Below are positions 23,301 through 32,049 of a stretch of DNA of 64,000 bases, in pieces. The stretch covers positions 8,184,001 to 8,248,000 of the forward strand of contig NC_061463.1 of assembly GCF_022581195.2 (NCBI RefSeq). The letters are read 5' to 3'. Source of the stretch: Helicoverpa zea. Taxonomy: Eukaryota; Arthropoda; Insecta; Lepidoptera; Noctuidae. Position 1 is the first letter of the stretch. Every line of letters begins with the position of its first letter. The notes beneath the pieces were generated by a model. The model did no database searches, was not told the origin of the DNA, and worked only from the letters and a program-made list of their open reading frames with translations. The position numbers and the translations under genes are program-made.

Positions 23301-26300
23301 CAACATAATTGTAAAAATTTGCGCGAGCGAAGCGAGCGCGCAAATTTTTTAATTTTGGGACACAAAAAGTTCATAAGTTTTAAAAAGCGCTGTAAAGTAA
23401 CAAGCAGTCGGAAGCGCAAACTGTTTTGTTTTTGAGGACCCCATAAATATATTTTTTTTGCTATATTTGACTTATGAAGTTATCAAGGGAAGGCATATAT
23501 AATATTGCGCGAGCGAAGCGAGCGCGAAATTTTTTGACCCTACGACACAAAAGCACCTGATTAAGTACATTGTAAAGCAACAAGTAGCCGCGAGCGCAGC
23601 GAACGCGAACTTTTTAAAATTATTTGTTTGAAGACTCACAAATCAGACTGGGAATTACGTACAATTAAAAAGGAACCGTGATTAGAGCGAGTGCCATTTG
23701 TGTTCGTTGATTCGGTGCGTCAATAAAAATAATAAACAATCAGAAATACAGTACCTACAGACATAGTCATTTACTCGCGAGCGTAGTGAGCTAGCATTTT
23801 TTCATTTAGTTGGAGGATGTTAAAAGTTTAAAAAAATAATCAAAATGATCAATCCAACAAAGCGAAGGCGACTTTTTTGTCAGTATCATGATACAATGTG
23901 GAACTTCCTTATCCAACGGGTGTAATTTCTTCGAAATTTCCTGGTGGTGGGGCGTCTCGCTGCGCCCCTGATATCGAGGCGCCCGGGTTATTCGCACACC
24001 CTGCACTTAGGTTAAGACGGCCCTGCATGAGACTAATACATTACAGCATGTAATGTAGACAACCCGGACAGCGGATTCTTAGTAACAGGGTCCCGCTTCC
24101 TCGTTTTGGGTACGGATAAAGAGTAAATAAAGAATAGAGAGCGAGCGTTGCGAGCACGAATTCTTCAGCAAAATTACTCTACCTGTAACTATGTAGGTAT
24201 CTACCTATTCACTCGGCATAAAAATTATCTTATACTTATAACAAAAACATAAAACATCGTGTTTAACCATTTCAATTATTGGTCCTCTTAGGTCCTGAAC
24301 CAGGCCCAGGGGGGGGTCATGACCTTGTGACCTACCCCCTGGATCCGCCGTTGCAGTCATCAATACTCTGTATTTTTTTGAAGATTTTCAGATAGTCATC
24401 ATCTCTCGAGCATTTTTTTTCCAATTATGTTGGTGTCGGCTTCCATTCCCAGTAAGCTAAGTAAAACTTCAAATTTTCATTACAGGTCGCGTATCAGGCG
24501 CAGTGTATGGAAAATACTTCACGACGGGTGGCGGCTGGTTCCTGCTCAGCACTACTGTCATGGCCATCATCGCTGCTCAGGCTGTTACTTCCTTCAGCGA
24601 TTTGTGGCTTACTCACTGGTGAGTTACTTAATATATCACTATTTTCTGCCAGAATATTTACGTATAGTTAAACTGGTTATACTGTTGAGTCTTCTATCTT
24701 GAAAATACTGGACGAGGGTCTTTGAAAACCGCGAAGTCGCGAAGCGTGGCGACCCGCAAAGGAGGCCTTTTTCCAGCAATGAACGTCTTTCGGCTGATAC
24801 AACGAATGTTCTGCCTCGGGCCCGATCTAGAATTAGGCAACATCTTTAGCTTATGTGTCAATAGAAATACCGAATCTGTATGTAAGCTATACTGCTTGAC
24901 GAAATAGGGTGTGGTCTTTCATCAGAAAATTTAAAATCACAAGTACTCTTTTTGGGGGAAAACAGGCACGTTTTACGGTCTACCTCTGTTTTTTTGTTTT
25001 CAATTTACTTTCTTCTTACCAATCTGTAACTCATAATTTTCTATTCCAGGATGAACGCCGTAGAATCTCAATACAATAACAACGAACCGTTGTTTGCTCG
25101 ATCAAACTTCTCAACCACCTCAACAGCCTCACCAATGAATGTTACCGAATATTCAGTTCCTGAAGATCCTATAACAACTACTCTTAGTACCGTTACAGCA
25201 TCACTTCTGAATGATACAGTAGACATGTTGCTTAATGTCAATGTAACTGATACTGTAATTGCTCCTGAAAAAGTAGATGATGTGTTTTATATTTATATTT
25301 GGGCTGCTGCGATCTTTGGATGTATTGTTGCTACTACTGGCAGGTTTGTTTCAATTCCTTAATTAAATAAAATTTAAAATTTTGTAGTAGGTACTTTAAA
25401 GTAACTGAAGCAGAACATGATATAATTTGCTATATCCTTCTTTAATACTCACGAACCTGAAAGTGCGCTAGGTGCTTCTAATAAAGTGATAGTTCTAAGA
25501 CCGTCTGATATTTCAATCACTTTTTATCGTTCCACATTATTAGTAAAAATATTAGCGTGTCTATTTTTCTATCTCTCCCAGTGGTACCTACTTAGGTAAT
25601 CTAGCCTGGCCTTCCAATCTCACTTTAAGTTCGCTTCAACCATACTTCAAAACCTCTTTGGTTACGTACCTAATTTTTATTTTATATTTATTTCTTTAAA
25701 ACTATATCTAACCTATTATTGTCTTTAATTCCAGAGCTATAATGTTCCTCTGGGTATGCATGCGCAGTTCAGTGAAGCTTCACAACCAGATGTTCAGTAA
25801 CATCCTGACTGCCACCATGAGGTTCTTCGACACAAACCCTTCAGGCCGCATCCTTAACAGGTTCTCCAAAGATATGGGCGTGGTGGATGAAATACTGCCT
25901 AGAATGTATTTGGATACTATTCAGGTATGTTTTCAATTGTGTTTTTTAGATTTATGATAATTTTACAATAAACTAGGTAATGGTTATTTTATGATTGACA
26001 TGACTTTTATCTGAAGAACATACGTTTTACGTTTTGACCTAGGTACCTGTGTACCTACTAAGAAAATATGACGTAAACATATTTTCTGTACAGGTAGCTT
26101 TAGAACAGAAAATATGACCTAGGTATTTACGGCCATATTTATTCCTCAGATAGAAGTTAATTGAAATGATTATTGAAAAATCCAACAAGACAACCTCTTT
26201 TCGAAATTGTGCTTACCTGATTCCGTAGATATTTTTGATATTAGACAATAGAGAAAATCTATGAAACCACTACATATCTACTATATGTGCAGCCTATAAA

Positions 26301-29300
26301 ACTACTTTATCATTTGTTCCAGGTGTTCATGGTGATGACCGGTATTCTAGTCCTAGTGGCTATTGTGAACCCCTTCATGTTGTTAACCACCGCCGTCTGC
26401 GCAATCTTCATGTATCTGATGACCATCGTTTATCTAAGTACCGCACAGGCTATCAAGAGGTTTGAATCTATAATCTTTACTCAGACGTTTATTAAATTAA
26501 GTACGCTATCAATCAAGATTTTTAAGACAGATTGGCTGTTTGGGTATTCGTAATCTTCTAAAAATCCTTATTAAGTCAATTATGGTGACACAATGTTGTG
26601 AAATTGTCTATTTCAGTAAAAAAAATGTACCTATACCTACTTTGAGTTTCTTAAGTGCTGATCGATTTTTTGTACAAAAATTCATGCGTAGATTTTAGAT
26701 GTTATCTAAAATGTCGATTACGATTGCGCAATCGGCATTACCCCTAGAAATTTCGTCACCTACAGCTAACTTGTCCTAAAAATTAAACGGTTTAATATAC
26801 TTACTAATTGAATGTGTTTTACCTTTTATAGTTTTTTTTATAGCTGTCATATTTTAATTTGATAACACATAAATAAACTGTACATTATTTTTAAGTAAAC
26901 TTTAAAAATGTAAGAAAAACACGTGACTATAAATAAATAAATGTGAATAATTCCAGAGTGGAAGGAGTATCCCGTAGCCCAGTGTTCTCTCACGTGACGG
27001 CCACCATGTCCGGCCTCACCACGGTACGAGCGTGTCAGGCAGAAGAGCAGCTCAAAGTGCAGTTCGATGCCAAGCAAGATGTACATACTGCTGCTTGGTA
27101 AGTTTCCTATCCGTTTTACTTGATAAACTGATGCTATTAATTTATATCCCTGTTACTGTTTTATTCCATTAACTACTAAGTCAGCATATCAATATACAGC
27201 ATAATATCTTAAACTGATGGATCTGCGAACTAGAAGTTTGACACAAACACATATTTTTCCAAAATTATATAAAACTTGCCTAAGCTGAAATAAAGCCCCA
27301 CGCTACTGCATTTTAAAGCCCGTGTAATCTGGTGAAACGGAGAAAAAGCTAGTCATAGCATTTTATTTCCATTGGTCATCCCTGGCATGCTTGATTTTTC
27401 TTCAATTCGTCCTATGTATTTTTTATCAAGTATCTTTATTTGTTTATTTTCGTCCGTAGGTATCTAGTTCTCGTCACCAACGCCGCCTTCTCCATCTGGT
27501 TAAGTCTTATCTGCAGTTCATACGTCATTGTCGTGGCTTATACCTTCTTGTTAACGGATGATGGTAAGAATCTCGACATCGATCACTATCGATAAATGCG
27601 TCGATAAGTCAATGGGTATCGATTAAAAACTAACCAATTTATCTTCTCGATACAGGTCAAACGCAGTCTGGAAATGTTGGTTTAGCCATCAGTCAAGGTC
27701 TGATTCTAGTCAACATGGTACAATACGGAGTAAAGCAAGCAACCGAAGTAGTTTCCCAAATGACTTGTGTCGAAAGGGTGATACAGTTCACATCACTGCC
27801 TCAGGAGAAAACTGAAGGGCTCAGCCCACCTGCCAACTGGCCGCAGAAGGCCAAAGTGGTATTTAAGGACCTCACCCTTAGATACGATAAAGATGCCGAC
27901 CCAGTGCTTAGGAAACTGAATATTGAAATTGAGAGTGGATGGAAAGTAAGTACTATTGTAATCAACTTACAATGTAAAGTGTTTGTCAAGAACCTTCACT
28001 TTACATTATATTTGGATCTCATATTTTTACTAGCAATCAAATGTATTAAGGTTGGTCGAGTTGCACCATTTAACGACGGGAGCATTTTCACTAATGGATG
28101 GCAATTTCACGGCTGGTTAAGGTTAAGCTATATATAGTTATAGTTAAGTGGTGCAACTCACCCTTAGATATTTTGTTATTCAAAAGACTCTCTCTTGAAT
28201 GAGTAATTGTATAAAAACTTTGCTAAAAATGCCTTTTTATCCTCAGGTTGGAGTAGTAGGACGTACTGGAGCTGGTAAATCTTCACTGATCTCCGCGCTG
28301 TTCCGTTTGGCGCCAATCGAAGGCAACGTTTACATAGATAATGTCGAAACTGGAAGGATCGCTCTCAAAGTACGAAGAAGCATATTTTTTTTTGTTCCGA
28401 ATTAAATGTTTGCTAAATTGTATTTTGCGTTTTAAAATGTGGTTATGTTCTTATTTTAAACTTTGGATTAAAGTGACTAATGTTCAATTGTTTTTTTCTT
28501 TCTAGGAGTTGCGTTCTAAGATTGCTATCATTCCTCAAGAGCCAGTGTTGTTCTCAGCCAGTTTACGCTACAACATGGATCCTTTCGATAAATACTCTGA
28601 TATCGAGATCTGGCAAGCATTGGAACAGGTAAAATATAAAATAATTAGTGCATATTTGTCTTTTGATTTTAGATAATTAGCTAAGGCCGACAAATTAATC
28701 GTCTATTTTAAAAACGTAACTTGAAAATTCATAGTAAACAGTTACATACAGTGCAGTTCTCGTCAAATAACTTTGCTTCTCCGACGTTAGCCTTTTGATG
28801 TTTTCAGCATGTTTTTTGTTCACACAATTTGACTATACATCGTGAGGTCTGAATATCTAATTTAGGACTATCAAAGCTACACAACAAGAACTATACAGTG
28901 ACATCTTTTCATGAAACAAATGAATACGATTCACAGGTGGAACTAAAGAACAGCGTGACATCTCTCTCTTCCGCGGTGGCGTCGGGAGGCAGCAACTTCA
29001 GCGCGGGACAGAGACAGCTGCTGTGCCTCGCGCGGGCCGCGCTGGCGCGGAACAAGCTGCTCGTGCTCGACGAGGCTACTGCTAATGTTGATCCTACGTG
29101 AGTTGATAAGGAGCTAAGTTATCTTTTACACGTCATGATCACTGAGTCGCAACATAAAAGTCGTGGTAAAGAATCAACCTATCAAATAGGTACCTACCTA
29201 TGAGTGTGGATATGATTCGAAGTCAGACATGGAGGTACCTACCAATGACACTTTTAGTAGGTATATCTTGGACACCAATGACCGCGTTTTGGAGAGCACA

Positions 29301-30316
29301 ATAAACTGTAGCTGCCGGCTGTCATTTGAACATCTCTGACAGTCGTTACGAATTACAGCAAAACTGAAAACCAGTTTTACCAAGAGGTATCTTGTAGCCC
29401 GGGTAACTGGGTTGAAAAGGTCACGCAGGTAGTCGCTCCATGTAAAACACTGATACTCAGCTGAATCCAGTTCGACTGGAAGCCGACCGGAACATAGTTT
29501 GGAAGAGGCTAGGCAGATGATGATGGGTAGGTTCTTAAAGTTAGTTAGTTTTCATGCCAAACTTTATCGTGCTGCTCAAAAGCGAGAGTGGCTGCGAGAC
29601 ACTATTTTTTCTTTTAGAAACTAATTTAATTAAGTCATTCGCAGTATAAAAGAGCAATTTATTGAATATCGTCTTAATTTTTTTATCATCACAATATATA
29701 CCTACGAAATATATTTAATTTTTCTTTTACAGTACTGATGCTCTAATCCAAAAGTCAATCCGTAAACACTTCGCGGACTGCACGGTGATCACTGTCGCCC
29801 ACAGACTGCATACAGTCGCCGATTCTGACAGAGTTGTTGTAAGTAAACACTTGTTTATTAATCTGCAATTTTTGAGTCATAATACGGATATTTATCTATA
29901 TTTTTTTGCAATGAAAAGACACTAACTACATAGTAATTTGGTCTGACTTTAACATTTCATTTTGTAGAAGTGCAAAAATTAATAGTTTGAAACAAAGAGT
30001 GTCTGTTTAGCGTAACATTCTAGGGAAATTTTATTAAAGCTCCTTCCATCTTATTTTTGTGGATTAATTGATTTCCAACCCCATACAAAAAAAATGATTT
30101 CCAAAGGCTCCTTTACTTAATTATTGTTACTTTTCTCAGGTAATGGAAGCCGGTCAGATCATCGAGTGTGGTCATCCATACGAGTTACTACAAGATGACG
30201 ATGGGCCATTCTCCAAGATGGTCAAACAGTTGGGACCAGCCTCAGAACAGAGTCTCCGAGACATTGCCAGAACTGCTTACTCGGTGCATAACTTGAAAAA
30301 TGCTATGACACCATAG
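8350..30316 (+). CDS. ABC transporter subfamily C, MRP4-like (24 coding exons, complete)
   Basis: A full-length ATP-driven exporter of 1362 residues in the plasma membrane. Lepidopteran relatives include ABCC2/ABCC3 (known Cry1 receptors) and the l(2)03659 group; the exact paralogue is not settled. Exons: 8350-8423, 11017-11262, 11639-11846, 15030-15255, 15426-15582, 16205-16454, 16698-16952, 17628-17795, 19119-19256, 19646-19813, 20773-20907, 21298-21382, 24486-24618, 25050-25343, 25735-25924, 26323-26459, 26957-27097, 27460-27563, 27656-27945, 28247-28369, 28506-28628, 28937-29097, 29733-29838, 30140-30316. Every intron is GT-AG and the phases close. There is no TMD0. NBD1 has Walker A GPVGSGKS (466-473), LSGGQ (557-561) and IYLLDD, with Asp for the catalytic Glu. 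NBD2 has GRTGAGKSS (1138-1146), NFSAGQ (1235-1240), LLVLDE (Glu1261) and VAHRL (His1292). The loop at about 748-830 is Ser/Thr-rich with four N-glycosylation sequons. The start is the first ATG after an acceptor at 8268-8269. Confidence 0.95.
8440..8650 (-). repeat. SINE family C copy in ABCC intron 1
   Basis: The segment starts in CTATACTTACTAACATAATG, passes through GAACCGATTTGAAAAATTC and ends in CCACGGGACTTCTGTGAAAC, which mirrors the copy at 9005-9208 on the opposite strand. It sits just inside intron 1, about 20 bases beyond the splice donor. Confidence 0.6.
9005..9208 (+). repeat. SINE family C, well-preserved copy in ABCC intron 1
   Basis: Runs from CGTTTTCCCGCGGTTTCACC through ATAAAATATAGCCTATGTTA to TTTATAATATTAGTATAG. 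This is the clearest forward example of the family and is useful for aligning the other copies. Together with the inverted copy at 8440-8650 it could form a hairpin in the intron 1 transcript. Confidence 0.65.
11917..12103. mobile_element. Foldback MITE in ABCC intron 3
   Basis: The ends ATGCCCGTTTTCACCAACA and, inverted, TGTTGGTGAAAATGGGCAT bracket a 187-bp unit with further internal complementarity (AAGTGCCACTTA, TAGGTATTTG). It is non-coding. It lies about 30 bases before the larger hAT-like element that fills the rest of the intron. Confidence 0.72.
12179..12290 (+). repeat. TCTTGG hexamer array, left subterminal region
   Basis: At least a dozen TCTTGG units, interrupted by TCTTGCGC and TCTTGCAG variants, sit about 40 bases inside the left end of the hAT-like element. 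The right end carries a matching array with both orientations (14495-14645). Subterminal hexamer clusters are a known transposase-binding arrangement in plant hAT elements such as Ac/Ds; applying that to this element is an inference. Confidence 0.8.
12663..12806 (-). repeat. SINE family C fragment inside the hAT-like element
   Basis: Starts with TCTATACTAATATTATAAAG and ends with GACGAAGTCGCGGGCACAGC, matching the family in reverse. Its presence inside the hAT-like element shows either capture or a later insertion. Confidence 0.6.
14495..14645. repeat. TCTTGG / CCAAGA hexamer array, right subterminal region
   Basis: Contains GTCTTGGTCTTGGTCTTGC runs and then the complementary CAAGAACAAGACCAAGAC, so it can fold on itself. 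It pairs with the array at 12179-12290 as the other subterminal zone of the same element. Confidence 0.8.
17283..17437. mobile_element. GC-rich foldback MITE in ABCC intron 7
   Basis: The left arm AGGGTCAATTCCCACTGAAA continues through GAGCAGCGGCCGGCAGCGGC. The right arm is its reverse complement with one mismatch. The arms are about 44 bp and enclose a CpG-dense loop of GCGGCGCGGCGCGG type. It is sharply distinct from the AT-rich intron around it and is non-coding. Confidence 0.78.
18425..18807 (-). repeat. Truncated hAT-like copy in ABCC intron 8
   Basis: Its reverse complement starts CAGGGCCGTCTCTAGCTCAT and stays collinear with 23055-23470 for roughly 380 bases, including the AAGAACGTTCGAA word and the GCGAGCGAAGCGAGC motif. 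The other terminus is missing and no target duplication was found, so it is an internally deleted or truncated relative of the element at 23055-24025, in the opposite orientation. Confidence 0.75.
20485..20645 (-). repeat. Family B LINE-tail fragment in ABCC intron 10
   Basis: Reverse complement of the 715-900 type fragment. It shares TTAGCGTTTATCCCGTCTTG and, further on, a CACTTCGCTCTATCCTGGAC block. It decodes on the minus strand to the basic tail of an RTE-like reverse transcriptase. About 130 bases separate it from the acceptor of exon 11. Confidence 0.6.
20930..21145 (-). repeat. SINE family C copy in ABCC intron 11
   Basis: Runs from AATACTACTAATGTTATGAG to GGCATAAGCTAGTATAAT, a worn reverse-orientation copy sharing TACTCTTTATCCGGGTACGG with the family. 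It begins about 23 bases beyond the exon 11 donor. Confidence 0.55.
22686..24353. mobile_element. Non-autonomous hAT element inserted in the LINE
   Basis: The ends CAAGGGCGGATCCAG and the inverted CTGGATCCGCCGTTG match at 14 of 15 positions. CAGTCATC is repeated exactly at 22678-22685 and 24354-24361. The CA-starting, GGCGGATCCAG-type ends and the 8-bp duplication place it in the hAT superfamily. Removing it and one copy of the octamer restores the reading frame of the surrounding LINE, which independently supports the boundaries. The interior has no transposase frame and holds a second, nested element at 23055-24025. Confidence 0.87.
23055..24025. mobile_element. Second hAT-like element nested in the first
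   Basis: The left end CAGGGCCGTCTAGC and the inverted right end GTTAAGACGGCCCTG share an 11-bp CAGGGCCGTCT terminus. The flanks CATGAGAT (23047-23054) and CATGAGAC (24026-24033) agree at 7 of 8 positions, consistent with an 8-bp target duplication that has aged by one change. The interior carries repeated GCGCGAGCGAAGCGAGCGCG-type motifs and no transposase. Related partial copies lie at 18425-18807 and 2036-2280. Confidence 0.78.
28047..28166. mobile_element. Short MITE in ABCC intron 19
   Basis: The end TAAGGTTGGTCGAGTTGCACCA and, inverted, TGGTGCAACTCACCCTTA give imperfect terminal repeats of about 20 bp around a 120-bp unit. It is non-coding and lies 80 bases before the acceptor of the exon carrying the second Walker A motif. 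Confidence 0.65.
29380..29525 (+). repeat. SINE-like family A copy in ABCC intron 22
   Basis: Shares CCCGGGTAACTGGGTTG, GTCGCTCCATGTAAAACACT and GAAGCCGACC with the other copies and ends in AGATGATGATGG. Plus orientation. Confidence 0.7.
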
Positions 30317-32049
30317 ACAGTATCACGGATATAGGAAATTGTGAACTAAATTGTAGTGGTAATGAATAGGACCAGTGAAAGGACCAGACGGCTCAAAAGA
30401 CATGGTCTTTTTAGCACTTTGATATATATGGTCTTTTAATACCATAAAGAAATACTAGGTACAGATGCCAGTACAACAAGCTAACCTGCTTTACTATTAA
30501 AATAAATCTCAATTAACATTGAACCTTATGTTTTAAAGATAAAGTTGAAAGTCCATTAGAAATTGATAGATATAATAGCTAGCTAATATTGTAGCTAGAT
30601 GTGCTGGCTTCTGTACATACATTCGTACATATGAATAATTAAGGGATCAAATCCTGATGATACCGTGAATACTTTAAATTGTAATCCTTGCCACTAACTT
30701 AAAGTTAGCATCATAATAATGTTTTTGTTATCAAAAACTGATGTGAATTTTGTGCATGTTTGTATTTATAATTTTAGAATGCAAGCAACGTGCCATGAAC
30801 GTAGATATTTAGAATAAGTAAGCCTTACCATATAATGGTTAAGCTATTGAACCAATGGGCATAGCGGCATAGCCAAAGTTAGGATTAATAGTTTTTTAGG
30901 AGTTAAAAAAAAATCATCGTTACTACTTAATTATTTTTTATGATCCTCTAGCTAGTAAGTAGGTACTTATAAATATTCCATAGATTATGCACTTTTTACT
31001 GCAATTATAAAAGTATTATTTTGGTAATCTTCTTTTATCAGTAATGTTAATAATAAGTTATTATAAGATTTTATGAAAATAAATAAAATTAGTATAATTA
31101 GGTACTTAAAAGACAGCACATATTAAACACTAAAATGCATTTAAATATTTATTCTTTTGATTATTATGTATAATTAATTAAATCCGAATTACCATTTGAA
31201 TTAAATAGTTATTATTATAACGATTCAAAATTTTATATTTTTTAAATATACGAATTTGTTAAATATTTTCTTAAACTCATCCTTTGTAGTTATTTGGGGG
31301 CCCTCTCCAAATATATTTTCGTCTTCCATTCATCTCTGTCAGTCGTCATGCTAACACACACTCCCTTCTCATTCGTGACATCCTTCAGGCAATCAAGACA
31401 TATTTTTCTTGGTCTAATTAATTCTCCAAACACAACACAACCGCTTTCTACTATTATAAGTATGTGTAAAGCGACAATGACTAATGACTGAACATCACAG
31501 TGTCCTTTTCATTCAGTACCTACAGTTTACTTTTGATAAATCAATCAAAAAATCATTTATTCAAACTTGGTTGCACTTTTTGAACGTCAGGAATTTACAT
31601 AAGACAGCCCCCAAAACGCCCACCCTTCACCACTTCCTATGTGTTTTTGCTGGGAAGAATAAGAGGCGCAAGAAACTCCCCAGCAAAATATCAGTCTCAG
31701 ATAATCTACAAAGATCAGCCTATTAAGTATTTGATAAATTACTTAGCTTATGCTTGTTGTGATCTCGCGGACCAGTAACAGCAGAAAGTTTAAATAAAAA
31801 AATACATACCTAGTTAACTATTAAATACAGTCTTTATTTAATAAAATTGTACTTACCTACAACTTATTATAAAATATATTGTAATAAAATCTGTTATTTA
31901 ACGAACAATAATTTTGTGCAACACTTATCACAGACGGAATAGAAAACAAAATTGTCGAAAGAGAAGAGAACGTCAAACATCCATAAGAAATGTGAAAAAA
32001 TAACTGATAAGTACGCATCAAAAAGATCAACTTTATTTCTTTTACGTGA
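30317..32049. other. ABCC 3' untranslated region and spacer to the convergent GST gene
   Basis: Two plausible poly(A) signals for the ABCC gene are AATAAA at 30501 and overlapping AATAAA words near 31078-31086. A reversed family D LINE-tail fragment lies at 31265-31425 and another short retroelement tail (GAACGTC...AGAAACTCCCCAGCAAAA) at 31540-31690. A TTTATT at 31833-31838 would be the AATAAA signal for the minus-strand GST gene. I see no further gene. Confidence 0.6.
31265..31425 (-). repeat. Family D LINE-tail fragment
   Basis: Minus-strand sense resembles the fragments at 5100-5295 and 50925-51075. Plus-strand landmarks are TTCGTCTTCCATTCATCTCT and CTTCAGGCAATCAAGACATA. Non-functional remnant. 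Confidence 0.5.

Larger units (their letters stand above)
21622..24420 (-). pseudogene. 5'-truncated jockey-like LINE, split by a hAT element
   Basis: On the minus strand the reading begins near 24415 inside the reverse transcriptase with DDDYLKIFKKIQSIDD. It is cut by the insertion at 24353-22686 and resumes in the same frame with DCHKFQEDLNRFSMYC, KVTSVRDLGVLLDSKL and QLEYGVQIWNPYY, which are landmarks of jockey-type polymerase and thumb regions. A frameshift near 22068 shifts the final RRGVRARPLFAV segment to another frame. The 3' tail (plus strand 21622-21650) is a run of AAATA-type units when read in the element's sense. It is therefore dead: 5'-truncated, frameshifted and interrupted. 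It lies antisense in ABCC intron 12. Confidence 0.82.

Noticed and set aside
23806..24006. Minus-strand open frame inside the nested hAT, considered as a transposase remnant
   Set aside because: Only about 66 codons, with no hAT dimerisation or zinc-finger motif.
22933..24160. Regularly recurring 20-mers considered as a CRISPR-like or satellite array
   Set aside because: Spacing is uneven (80-390 bp), the setting is eukaryotic, and the copies lie within nested hAT elements.
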